In this document: in pieces, positions 36,923-46,494 of the stretch
How positions within the stretch are numbered: the stretch's first letter is position 1
How the letters are laid out: each line of letters opens with the position of its first letter
NCBI GenBank assembly: GCA_016763855.1
Contig: JAESSY010000017.1
Location: 1-55,180 of the forward strand
Source of the DNA: Pseudomonadales bacterium
GTDB lineage: Bacteria > Pseudomonadota > Gammaproteobacteria > Pseudomonadales > Azotimanducaceae
Length of the DNA stretch: 55,180 nt
Reading direction: 5' to 3'
Program-made: the position numbers and the translations under genes
The notes under the pieces: generated by a model
Database searches by the model: none
Seen by the model: only the letters and a program-made list of their open reading frames with translations
What the model was told of the DNA's origin: nothing

Positions 36923-37501
36923 ATGATGAACAATGAATCTCCAGAAATAAAAATGCCTCCGCAAAACTTTCTGGATGAAAAATTATTCAAATCTCGATCG
37001 ATTTCTATTTTTGGTCAGATAAACGAGCGAATCGCTCGCCTCGTGACGGAACAACTATTAGCCTTGGCTGCAGATTGCGATGACCCTATAACAATCTATA
37101 TTAGTTCCCCAGGTGGGCACGTTGAATCGGGAGACGTTATCTACGATATGATTAAGTTCATCAAACCTGAAGTTAAAGTGATTGGAACAGGTTGGGTGGC
37201 GAGTGCAGCAACAACAATCTATCTTGCCGCTAAAAAAGAGAATCGCTTTTCCCTTCCTAATACTCGTTATTTGGTGCACCAACCCTCAGGAGGATCGCGG
37301 GGAGATGCAACTGACATTAGTATTCAGGCAGAACAGATTTTAAAAACCAAAGCCAGAATTAACAAATTGATTGCTGACGAAACAGGACGCTCCATTGAAC
37401 AAGTCACTAAAGACACAGATCGTGACTACTGGATGACTGTTGATGAAGCAATTGAATACGGCATGGTGAACAAAGTTATCACTTCCGCATCTGAGGTTTA
37501 G
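36923..37501 (+). CDS. ClpP-like serine protease paralog
   Basis: A 192-residue ClpP-family protease subunit. The fold motifs YISSPGGHVESGDVIYD, the nucleophile region GWVASAATTIYL (Ser94), YLVHQPSGG (His119) and KDTDRDYWM (Asp) give a full Ser-His-Asp triad. The region around the serine departs from the canonical GQAASMGA, and the protein lacks the long propeptide of housekeeping ClpP, so this is a second paralog. No ClpX, ClpA or trigger factor gene lies nearby, unlike the housekeeping tig-clpP-clpX locus. It is convergent with soxR. Confidence 0.87.
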   Translation: MMNNESPEIKMPPQNFLDEKLFKSRSISIFGQINERIARLVTEQLLALAADCDDPITIYISSPGGHVESGDVIYDMIKFIKPEVKVIGTGWVASAATTIYLAAKKENRFSLPNTRYLVHQPSGGSRGDATDISIQAEQILKTKARINKLIADETGRSIEQVTKDTDRDYWMTVDEAIEYGMVNKVITSASEV

Positions 37502-37503
37502 CT

Positions 37504-37956
37504 TTACACCCTATTTACAAAAGCACCTCGCTCAAGGAAGACAGGACCTGGCCCCCCTGCTTTGTCGTCTTTATTGTAAAGCGGACACTTTTTGAGGGAT
37601 AGACAGCCGCAACCAATACAACTAGTCAAGGAATCCCTCAAGCGTACCAAGGCATCAATCCTGTTATCCAACTCTGCTTGCCAATATCGAGACAACTTCT
37701 CCCAGTCTTTCACGGTGGGGGTTCTTTCATTGGGTAGCGTTGCGAACGCTTCCTTAATGGCCTTCAAACTAATCCCCATCTTTTGAGCTGCTTTAATCAC
37801 CGAGATGCGACGGATGACATCGGCTTTATATCGACGTTGATTCCCCCCATTGCGCTGACATTGAATCAATCCTTTCTCTTCATAAAAATGCAAAGTGCTT
37901 ATTTTCACACCACAACGTTCCGCGACCCTGCCTACACTCCATTTTGCTGACACCAT
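37504..37956 (-). CDS. soxR: Redox-sensitive MerR-type activator SoxR
   Basis: A 150-residue MerR-family regulator. The N-terminal winged helix (VGRVAERCGVKISTLHFYEEKGLIQ) is followed by a dimer helix and the [2Fe-2S] cluster motif CIGCGCLSLKKC (Cys113, 116, 118, 124), with the same CX2CXCX5C spacing as E. coli SoxR. Redox-cycling compounds or superoxide oxidise the cluster and switch on promoters with 19-bp spacers. It diverges from a VOC protein gene whose promoter contains a matching SoxR box. No soxS gene is present in this window. Confidence 0.95.
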   Translation of the reverse strand: MVSAKWSVGRVAERCGVKISTLHFYEEKGLIQCQRNGGNQRRYKADVIRRISVIKAAQKMGISLKAIKEAFATLPNERTPTVKDWEKLSRYWQAELDNRIDALVRLRDSLTSCIGCGCLSLKKCPLYNKDDKAGGPGPVFLERGAFVNRV

Positions 37957-38021
37957 AAACTTTTCTCTCTATACGTAACTGAAGAAATCCAGATAATTTT
38001 TTATTCTAGTAAAGAAATTGC

Positions 38022-38052
38022 TTTACCTCAACATAACATGAGGTATTAAGAT
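38022..38052 (+). promoter_or_regulatory. SoxR box within a 19-bp-spacer promoter
   Basis: CCTCAACATAACATGAGG (38026-38043) is an 18-bp dyad with CCTCA/TGAGG arms, the same as those of the E. coli soxS operator. It lies between TTTACC (38022-38027) and TAAGAT (38047-38052), which are separated by exactly 19 bases, the over-long spacer that MerR-family activators correct. It faces the VOC gene that starts 30 bases downstream. Confidence 0.85.
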
Positions 38053-38082
38053 GACGGCCTATTATCAATAAAGAGAAAAACA

Positions 38083-38499
38083 ATGCTTCATTTAGAACAT
38101 ATTAATCTGGTTGTCGAAGACATCCCCAGAGCACTGAAATTTTATCAGGCTGCATTTCCGCATTGGCATATACGAGAAAAAGGCGAAGGGCAATGGTCTG
38201 GGAAATCAAGAAGCTGGCTTCATTTCGGAGACGATTATCAGTACCTGGCCTTCGGAGACAACGGCACGGGCAATAATCGGGATCTTGAAGCTCACGATAC
38301 AGGGCTAGCACATTTTGCCTTTGCCTGTAGCAATCTGGATGCAGTAGTTGCACGCCTCAAAGAGGCTGGGTTTCCAGTTGATAAGGATGGGGCGTCTGAG
38401 CCCCATCGTAAAAATGTTTACTTTATTGATCTCGATGGCTTTGAAGTGGAATTTGTCGAGTATCTTAGCGACCTACCCCGCGAGCGAAACTTCTCTTAA
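38083..38499 (+). CDS. VOC family (glyoxalase-like) protein, SoxR target
   Basis: A 138-residue vicinal-oxygen-chelate protein with two beta-alpha-beta-beta-beta modules: MLHLEHINLVVEDIPRALKFYQ at the start and HDTGLAHFAFACSNLDAVVARL later, ending FIDLDGFEVEFVEYL. His, Glu and similar ligand candidates are present (H5, the second-half His, the distal Glu). Members include glyoxalase I, dioxygenases and antibiotic-binding proteins. The SoxR-type promoter directly upstream suggests a role in resistance to redox-active or quinone-like compounds. AGAG lies before the ATG. Confidence 0.85.
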   Translation: MLHLEHINLVVEDIPRALKFYQAAFPHWHIREKGEGQWSGKSRSWLHFGDDYQYLAFGDNGTGNNRDLEAHDTGLAHFAFACSNLDAVVARLKEAGFPVDKDGASEPHRKNVYFIDLDGFEVEFVEYLSDLPRERNFS

Positions 38500-38546
38500 T
38501 AAATTCACCCTGAGCGAGGCACTCCTCATAGCATCCTGATTGGTAC

Positions 38547-39464
38547 TTAGCCTGCTTCACTTGCCAAAAATGCCACAGTGCGCTCATAGGCTTCGGCATC
38601 TGAGGTAACAATGGCAGCACTAAAATCCGTAACACCGATATCCCTTAGGGTTTGTAATCTGGATCGCAACTGCGTTTCATCTCCAGCAAAGGCGACATCT
38701 GCCGGACCGGCTGCACCTTCTCTATCGAGCATCGCTCGGTAAGAAGGGAGTTGGCCATAAATTTGTAAAGTCTTATCGATTTCAGCATTCGCGGCTTCAA
38801 CATCATTGGTCAAAACCATCGGGAAACCGGCGACTATGACTGGGGTAGGTTTACCTGTTTTCTCAGCACCTTTACCAATACTCGGAATAATGTAACTTTC
38901 TAGGGTTTTAGGCCCAGTCATCCAGGTGATTGTACCATCGGCCATTTGTCCTGCAAGATCCAACATGACAGGTCCTAGTGCGGCAACCAATAAAGGGACT
39001 GGTTTCGCTTCAGGAATCGTTAGGGTGACATTGTTTATCTGATACTGCTCTCCCTGATAAGACACTGTTTTGCCTTCTAGCAAGGGCCCCAAAATACTCA
39101 AGTATTCACGCATGTGTTTGGCGGGTTTTTGATAAGACAAACCAAACATGCCTTCAATAACGACCTGATGGGATAAACCAATCCCAAGAGAGAACCGCCC
39201 ACTTGAGGCCGCACCGCTCGTCATTGCTTGTTGTGCAATGGCCGTGGGGTGACGTGGATAAGTTGGTGTAACGGCAGTGCCTAGACCAATCTTGTTGGTA
39301 GCGTGTCCAATCATGCCGAGCACTGATATAGCATCCAGACCAAATATATTGGCCATCCAAAGGTTATCAATACCTCTCGTCTCTGCGTCCTGGGCAATTT
39401 TGATGAGGCCGTTGATGGTGCCATCGGGGCCTACCGATGCACCTATATTGAGTCCAATTCGCAT
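38547..39464 (-). CDS. LLM class flavin/F420-dependent oxidoreductase
   Basis: A luciferase-like TIM-barrel oxidoreductase of about 305 residues: MRIGLNIGASVGPDGTINGLIK, GIDNLWMANIFGLDAISVL, IGLGTAVTPTYPRHPTAIAQQA, GRFSLGIGLSHQVVIEGMFG and PLLVAALGPVMLDLAG. The frame opens at 39503, but ATG 39464 is preceded by AGGGGAA and begins like family members. It runs toward the VOC gene (convergent). Cofactor (F420 or FMN) and substrate are unknown. Confidence 0.85.
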   Translation of the reverse strand: MRIGLNIGASVGPDGTINGLIKIAQDAETRGIDNLWMANIFGLDAISVLGMIGHATNKIGLGTAVTPTYPRHPTAIAQQAMTSGAASSGRFSLGIGLSHQVVIEGMFGLSYQKPAKHMREYLSILGPLLEGKTVSYQGEQYQINNVTLTIPEAKPVPLLVAALGPVMLDLAGQMADGTITWMTGPKTLESYIIPSIGKGAEKTGKPTPVIVAGFPMVLTNDVEAANAEIDKTLQIYGQLPSYRAMLDREGAAGPADVAFAGDETQLRSRLQTLRDIGVTDFSAAIVTSDAEAYERTVAFLASEAG

Positions 39465-39560
39465 AATTTTATTCCCCTGTTTAGTAGGCGGAATAGTATG
39501 CATCAGCGAGTAATGGATGCCACTAGTTCGCCCAAGTGTGAATAAGTTACTATTCGTTTG

Positions 39561-39603
39561 TCTTATTGATAAACCTTCTAGGTAGATCTTATTGATAGAC
39601 CTT
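39561..39603. repeat. 17-bp direct repeat upstream of an LLM gene
   Basis: TCTTATTGATAAACCTT (39561-39577) and TCTTATTGATAGACCTT (39587-39603) differ at one base and are spaced 26 bases apart, about 2.5 helical turns. They lie between the fusion reductase stop and the LLM gene start and may be regulator sites for the latter. Confidence 0.4.
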
Positions 39604-39650
39604 AGAGAAGAAGCAACTTAACTGCAGATGCCAGTTTGTTTTTTGGGCTC

Positions 39651-41783
39651 TTAGCCACGCCGCATCTCGTGATACTTCTCAGCAATATTCAAAGCCCATT
39701 CTGGTTTGTGTGACTTTGCCCATTCACTCGCAGCGAATTTATTCATTTCCGCAAGGGTAGGATAAATATGAATGGTTCCCATAATTTTCTTCAATCCAAG
39801 GCCATGTTTCATCGCTAGAACATATTCGCTGATTAAATCCCCTGCATGATCTGCAACAATAGTGACACCCAAAATTTTATCTTTTCCCTTTGGTGTAATG
39901 ACTTTAACAAGACCAAAGGCTTCTTCATCCGCCAGAGCGCGATCCAGATCTGAAACATCATAAGTTGCAATTTCGTACTCTATACCGGATGCCTCAGCTT
40001 CCGTCTCATTGATGCCTACCCGCGCAACCTCCGGTGAGGTAAAAGTTGCCCAAGGGACCACACGATAATCGACTTTGAATTTCTTAAAGCTGCCAAAGAG
40101 TGCATTGACGGTGGCAAACCAGGCCATGTGTGAAGCCGTGTGAGTAAATTGATAGGGTCCTGCGACATCACCTATGGCGTAGATATTGGGGTAATTCGTC
40201 CGTAAATACTCATCCACAACAGCGGTGCCTTGTCGCGCGATTTCAACACCCAGTTCTTCCAAACCAAAGCCTGTGACATTGGCTTTTCGACCCACTGCGA
40301 CGATGAGTTCATCAAACCCCAACTTGCTCGTTTCACCTTTTGATTCAACGATTAGAAATTTGTTTTCCCCGACTATTTCCACTCCTGTCGCCATCGTATC
40401 TACGAGTACATTAACGCCCTCGGACTTCAATTTTTCACTCATCATTTGAGAAATCTCAGGATCTTCCCGGTTAAGAATCGCGGGCAATGCCTCAACTTGG
40501 GTTACATCGCTGCCCATGCGAGCAAAAGCTTGCGTGAGTTCTGTTCCAATCGGGCCGCCCCCTAAGATCACTAAACGATTTGGCTGTTCCCTGATGTCCC
40601 ACAGATTATCTGAAGTTAGATAATCTATTTTTTCGATATTTTTAATAGGAGGAACAAAAGGTCTCGCCCCAGTAGCGATAATGATATTGCGCGTTGTCAG
40701 TACCTTGCCATTTACTTCAACAGAGTAAGGGGAAAGTATTTTTCCGAAGCCCTGTTCAACATCGACACCAAGCCCTTCGAAGCGCTCTACAGAATCATGA
40801 GGTTCAATGGTTTTAATGATGCGTTGCACTCTTTCCATAATGTCTGAAAACTCGAAATCAGGGATCATTGTCTTCAAACCAAGATCCTGCCCCCTCTTCA
40901 TATCCGCCATAAGTTTTGCGGATCGAATAATCGACTTACTCGGTACACATCCAGTATTTAGACAATCTCCTCCCATTTTGTCTTTTTCAATTAAAGTGAC
41001 CTTAGCCTTAACTGTCGCAGCGATTAGAGATGCCACCAAGCCACCTGAACCTGCGCCTATTACAATGACATCTCGGTCAAAAGATTTGGGTTTGGGATAA
41101 GCACGCAGTATTTTCGTCGCTTTAACGTAGTCAACGATCTTCTTCGCGATGAGCGGAAATAGGCCCAACAATATAAATGAGCCGATTAAGGCGGGAGACA
41201 AAATCCCCTGTAAAGATTCTATTTGAGCTAACTGAGTACCTGCATTAATAAACACCAGTGTTCCTGGCAACATGCCGATCTGGCTCACCAGAAAAAAGAC
41301 AGGCACACTCAGCTTAGTGAGTCCCATCAGTAAATTGATTGCGAAAAAAGGAAAAGCAGGAACAAGTCTTAATGTGAAGAGGTAAAATGCACCATCTTTT
41401 TCAATGCCTTCATCTATGGCTTTTAGCTTTCCCCCAAAGCTTTTCATGACTTGATCCCGAAGCACAAATCGAGACACTAACATTGCCAGTGTAGCCCCAA
41501 TAGTCGAAGCAAAAGAAACAATGAGTAGCCCCCAAGCAATGCCGAAGATTGCGCCAGCGGCTAAAGTCATAATTGCAGCACCCGGTAGAGATAGTGCCGT
41601 GACGGCGATATAGACCCCAAAAAATGCAAGACCACTTACCAGCGGCCTATCATTGACCAGTTCAGCAAGCTCAGCCTGACTAGACTTCAGGAAATCAAGA
41701 CTAAGAAAATGTCCAAGATCAAAATAGAAAAAGGCTCCCCCAAGTAGGGCGATAATCATTATCACAAGGTATTTGCTGTTCAT
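39651..41783 (-). CDS. TVP38/DedA-like membrane domain fused to pyridine nucleotide-disulfide oxidoreductase
   Basis: A 710-residue two-part protein. Residues ~1-225 hold several membrane helices with the TVP38/TMEM64 (SNARE-associated Golgi, DedA-like) core (VSGLAFFGVYIAVTALSLPGAAIMTLAAGAIFG; FFAINLLMGLTKLSVPVFFL). Residues ~235-705 are a mercuric-reductase/dihydrolipoamide-dehydrogenase-like flavoenzyme with FAD motif VIGAGSGGLVASLIAA, redox-active disulfide GGDCLNTGCVPSK, NAD motif ILGGGPIGTELTQAF and the YAIGDVAG segment. The C-terminal HIYPTLAE motif supplies the active-site His. No metal-binding N-domain or terminal Cys pair of MerA is present. The fusion puts a thiol oxidoreductase on the cytosolic face of the membrane. 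Substrate unknown. Confidence 0.9.
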   Translation of the reverse strand: MNSKYLVIMIIALLGGAFFYFDLGHFLSLDFLKSSQAELAELVNDRPLVSGLAFFGVYIAVTALSLPGAAIMTLAAGAIFGIAWGLLIVSFASTIGATLAMLVSRFVLRDQVMKSFGGKLKAIDEGIEKDGAFYLFTLRLVPAFPFFAINLLMGLTKLSVPVFFLVSQIGMLPGTLVFINAGTQLAQIESLQGILSPALIGSFILLGLFPLIAKKIVDYVKATKILRAYPKPKSFDRDVIVIGAGSGGLVASLIAATVKAKVTLIEKDKMGGDCLNTGCVPSKSIIRSAKLMADMKRGQDLGLKTMIPDFEFSDIMERVQRIIKTIEPHDSVERFEGLGVDVEQGFGKILSPYSVEVNGKVLTTRNIIIATGARPFVPPIKNIEKIDYLTSDNLWDIREQPNRLVILGGGPIGTELTQAFARMGSDVTQVEALPAILNREDPEISQMMSEKLKSEGVNVLVDTMATGVEIVGENKFLIVESKGETSKLGFDELIVAVGRKANVTGFGLEELGVEIARQGTAVVDEYLRTNYPNIYAIGDVAGPYQFTHTASHMAWFATVNALFGSFKKFKVDYRVVPWATFTSPEVARVGINETEAEASGIEYEIATYDVSDLDRALADEEAFGLVKVITPKGKDKILGVTIVADHAGDLISEYVLAMKHGLGLKKIMGTIHIYPTLAEMNKFAASEWAKSHKPEWALNIAEKYHEMRRG

Positions 41784-41951
41784 CTGGGTGATTCCTTTTT
41801 TCTAAATTAAGCGCTTATATTGTATTCTGACATTCGAGCGGGTTGATTGTTACGCATTTGTCCAGCGAACCGCATAAGGGGCGTTTTGTCTACACAGTTC
41901 GTCGTGAATAAGAGATACCCTTACCACCAAAGAAACTTGAAGTTAAGACAG

Positions 41952-43448
41952 CTAAGCTTTTGAAACACGGCGATACATCAACCAGTAGTAAGTCAAACTG
42001 GCAACAATTGCACCAACAAACCAGGCGTTATCGTAAATCCTTTGAAAGAACACGGGAGTACTTTCGAGCACACCCGCAGCAAAGAAAAACCCGGGTACAT
42101 TAGGCGCAATACCTAAACCCAAGGCGATCAAAGCCGAAGGATTCCAACCATTGCTAAACTCATAGGATTTCTCTCGTTGATACAAGTCATCAACGGTTAG
42201 CTTGCATTTATGTATAAAGTAGTAATCCGTAATCAGTATTCCCGCAATCGGACCCAGTAAGGAGGAATAACCCACCAACCAGACGAACAAATATGCCCCC
42301 GCTGAATCGAGTAACTTCCAAGGCATCATTGCAATCCCTAGCCCAGCAGTAATCAAACCACCCATTTTAAATGAGATCTTCTGTGGAGACAGGTTTGAGA
42401 ATCCATTCGCCGGTGCAACCACGTTAGCAGCAAGATTCGTTGTCAGGGTCGCCACAAGCAACATACACAGGCCTAATATCGCTGTACCTCCACCCAGTCG
42501 CGCTGCTATTTCGAGGGGATCCCAAATTTCCTCACCGAAAACAACCACCGTCGCCATCGTGACAGCAACACTAATAAAAGCTAATAGTGCCATAGGCAGT
42601 GGTAAACCAATGGCTTGGCCTATAATTTGATCTTTTTGGCTCTTCGAGAAACGTGTGAAATCCGGAATATTCAAGGTAAGTGTCGACCAGAACCCTACCA
42701 TCGCAGTTATGCCTGGCAAAAAGACTCGCCAGAACTGCCCTTCCTTGGCTCCACCTTCAACAAATGCAGATTCTTTTGCAAACATCATATCGAATCCGTC
42801 AGCGCTGACGTAAGCCCAATACAGCATTCCAAAACAGATGGCGAGAAGTACCGGAGCCGCTAAGGTCTCAAGCCATCTTATGGACTCCATACCTCTGACG
42901 ATAAACACAAGTTGAACAGCCCAAAACACCATAAAGGAAATAAATTGGGCTAAATCAATATCGAGAAAGGGTAAAGGCTCCCCTACAAACATCGAACCTG
43001 TCAGCCCATTTAGGATATGATAAATCGCAGAACCACCCACCCAAGTTTGAATGCCAAACCAACCACAGGCGACAAGCCCTCTTAATACCCCTGGAAGTCG
43101 CGCACCTACAGTGCCAAATGAAGCACGCAGTAATACTGGAAACGGTATGCCATATTTTGCACCCGCGTGACCAATCAACAACATGGGAATCATGACAATG
43201 AAATTACCCAGAAATACAGTCAATATCGCTTGCCACCAATTCATGCCCTGGGCAATGAGACCAGATGCCAGTAAATAAGCAGGGACACAAATCACCATAC
43301 CTACCCAAAGCGCCGCGATATTTACCCAAGGCCAGGTTCTCTGACTTTCTTGTGTCGGCGCAAGATCTTCATTCCAGAGATAGTCTGCCGAACCTTCAGG
43401 TGCCACAGCTGGATGAGAAGCCACAGCTTGCGTATTTGTTGAATCCAT
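41952..43448 (-). CDS. NCS1 family nucleobase/hydantoin permease
   Basis: A ~498-residue transporter with about 12 membrane helices, the NCS1 N-terminal WNEDLAPTQESQRTWPWVNIAALWVGM and the GYSSLLGPIAGILITDYY segment late in the protein. NCS1 proteins import uracil, cytosine, allantoin or hydantoins with a cation. The frame opens at 43472; ATG 43448 with GAGA upstream is equally good. It diverges from the dihydropyrimidinase gene across about 320 bases that hold two RutR-like sites, so the substrate is probably a pyrimidine, dihydropyrimidine or hydantoin. Confidence 0.9.
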   Translation of the reverse strand: MDSTNTQAVASHPAVAPEGSADYLWNEDLAPTQESQRTWPWVNIAALWVGMVICVPAYLLASGLIAQGMNWWQAILTVFLGNFIVMIPMLLIGHAGAKYGIPFPVLLRASFGTVGARLPGVLRGLVACGWFGIQTWVGGSAIYHILNGLTGSMFVGEPLPFLDIDLAQFISFMVFWAVQLVFIVRGMESIRWLETLAAPVLLAICFGMLYWAYVSADGFDMMFAKESAFVEGGAKEGQFWRVFLPGITAMVGFWSTLTLNIPDFTRFSKSQKDQIIGQAIGLPLPMALLAFISVAVTMATVVVFGEEIWDPLEIAARLGGGTAILGLCMLLVATLTTNLAANVVAPANGFSNLSPQKISFKMGGLITAGLGIAMMPWKLLDSAGAYLFVWLVGYSSLLGPIAGILITDYYFIHKCKLTVDDLYQREKSYEFSNGWNPSALIALGLGIAPNVPGFFFAAGVLESTPVFFQRIYDNAWFVGAIVASLTYYWLMYRRVSKA

Positions 43449-43626
43449 AACGGTCTCTTTTCTATTCGTCATTGGTATCGAATCTTTCGGAAAGGTCGTT
43501 TTATATTTGTCTTAATTATTGAGGGATAACTATCCTATATATTCGGCGAATACACTATGGGTAATTTATCCGAGCCCGACACGCTATTGGTTGACTAGTA
43601 CTTCTGCTTGGCCTAGCATACCCATG

Positions 43627-43642
43627 CTGACCATGTAGTCAA
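43627..43642. promoter_or_regulatory. RutR-like operator in the permease/dihydropyrimidinase intergenic region
   Basis: CTGACCATGTAGTCAA matches the E. coli RutR operator consensus TTGACCAnnTGGTCAA at 12 of the 14 defined positions. It lies between the divergent NCS1 permease and dihydropyrimidinase genes. Confidence 0.65.
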
Positions 43643-43734
43643 GATTTAAAACAGGTCAGAAAATGACGATTAGCTCAGTACAAGCGAGACTGTAAAAAAC
43701 AGACCGCAGAAGAGACACAAAAGAACTAGATACC

Positions 43735-43750
43735 TTAACTAACCAGTTAA
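43735..43750. promoter_or_regulatory. RutR-like dyad just before the dihydropyrimidinase gene
   Basis: TTAACTAACCAGTTAA is a perfect inverted repeat (TTAACT-AACC-AGTTAA) with the same 16-bp size and end bases as the RutR operator and the site at 48401. It ends 26 bases before the preferred ATG (43777). Confidence 0.55.
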
Positions 43751-43764
43751 AGCAGACTACATAA

Positions 43765-45216
<1,452 letters not shown>

Positions 45217-45256
45217 AAACGAGCATTTAAACAAGGCCTAAGGAATCTATTTAAGT

Positions 45257-46255
45257 ATGGAATTTGCAATTTGTTTTAAGGGTGTCGTCGCCCCAGATCG
45301 AGCCCGTCAGTTAGTCAAGCAAGCAGAAGCCGCGGGATTCACCTATTGCTGGTTCTATGATTCACATATTTTATGGCGTGAGTGCTACCCTGCCATTGCC
45401 ATGTGCATCGAACATACCACTAAGATGCGCTTTGGTCCTTGCGTCACCAATCCTCTCGTTAGAGATTGGTCTTTAACTGCAAGCCTCTTTGGCAGCCTTG
45501 CAGCACAAAGCGGCGGTAGAATAGATATGGGGGTGGGTCGTGGTGACAGCTCAGTACGTGTTATGGGGAAAAAACCTGCAACCTTAGCCCGACTCACAGA
45601 GTTTACAGAAAAAGTAAAAGGCATGATTCGTGGTGAAGAAATTTCCTATCACGGTTGCCCAGAACCCGTGAAACTGCCCTGGGCAGATGGCTACGAATTA
45701 CCCGTTTGGATTGCAGCTTACGGCCCAAAAGCCTTAAGAACAGCAGGAGAAATTGGAGATGGCGTGATTCTACAAATCGCAGATCCAGCACTTTGCAAAT
45801 GGTTTACTGATCAAGCAGTGAATGCGGGTTTAGAAGCTGGACGGGATATGTCCAACTTTAGAGTAATGGCGGCAGCACCAGCCTACTTTGGCTCTAAAGA
45901 AGAATGTGTCGAAAAAACCAAATGGTTCCCTGCCATGGTTGGCAATCATGTTGCGGATATTGTCGAAAAATATGGTTCAGATAGCGGGCTAGTCCCAGAA
46001 AGCCTGACTGACTATATAGAAAACCGCAAAGGCTACGATTATTCTAAACACGGACAAAGCGACAACCCTTTTCTAGATTTTATTACACCAGAGATTGTTG
46101 AAAGCTTTTGTGTCCTCGGTGAACCAGATGATCACATTACAAAAATCCGTGATCTAGAAGACAATGGTGTCACACAGTTTAATATCTATCTTGACAATGG
46201 TGACGAAGAAAACATTATTGCGGAATATGGCAAGCACATTATTCCTGCTTTTTGA
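45257..46255 (+). CDS. CPS_4043-like LLM class oxidoreductase
   Basis: A 332-residue luciferase-like oxidoreductase (MEFAICFKGVVAPDRARQLV, CWFYDSHILWRECYPAIAMC, GRIDMGVGRGDSSVRVMG, PVWIAAYGPKALRTAGEIGDGV). This pattern matches the putative F420-dependent CPS_4043 family, in which the gammaproteobacterial members' true cofactor is uncertain. AAGGAATC precedes the ATG. It follows the dihydropyrimidinase gene by 40 bases and is probably cotranscribed. Given its place it may act on a pyrimidine or hydantoin intermediate, but it is not RutA-like enough to assign ring-opening activity. Confidence 0.85.
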   Translation: MEFAICFKGVVAPDRARQLVKQAEAAGFTYCWFYDSHILWRECYPAIAMCIEHTTKMRFGPCVTNPLVRDWSLTASLFGSLAAQSGGRIDMGVGRGDSSVRVMGKKPATLARLTEFTEKVKGMIRGEEISYHGCPEPVKLPWADGYELPVWIAAYGPKALRTAGEIGDGVILQIADPALCKWFTDQAVNAGLEAGRDMSNFRVMAAAPAYFGSKEECVEKTKWFPAMVGNHVADIVEKYGSDSGLVPESLTDYIENRKGYDYSKHGQSDNPFLDFITPEIVESFCVLGEPDDHITKIRDLEDNGVTQFNIYLDNGDEENIIAEYGKHIIPAF

Positions 46256-46302
46256 CCTGCTTCTATATAAGCCCAGTAGCTTATCTATAACCGTTAGCTA
46301 AT

Positions 46303-46491
46303 TTAATCCTTCTCTTCGTCATCCTTACCATTTGGGACGACGATATCAACAGCAGTACCGATTACCGCGCCAGTAATTTCTACACCTGCTTCAACAGTTT
46401 CTGCCAAGACGTTTACTACCGCCCCTGCTAAGCATCCCTGTAGCAAAACAAGCATCATAGATAATAGGAATACTTTAAATAGATTTAACAT
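46303..46491 (-). CDS. Small lipoprotein (NF038104-like)
   Basis: A 62-residue lipoprotein precursor. The signal peptide (FKVFLLSMMLVLLQGC) ends in an LQGC lipobox, so the mature protein starts at that cysteine and is lipidated. The mature segment GAVVNVLAETVEAGVEITGAVIGTAVDIV is short and hydrophobic, resembling the small NF038104 lipoproteins. It starts three bases after the RutR-like gene stop with GGAG upstream, so it is translationally coupled. Function unknown. Confidence 0.75.
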   Translation of the reverse strand: MLNLFKVFLLSMMLVLLQGCLAGAVVNVLAETVEAGVEITGAVIGTAVDIVVPNGKDDEEKD

Positions 46492-46494
46492 TCT

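Noticed and set aside
39651-41783. Mercuric reductase (merA)
   Set aside because: The N-terminal metal-binding domain and C-terminal cysteine pair are absent and no mer genes are nearby.
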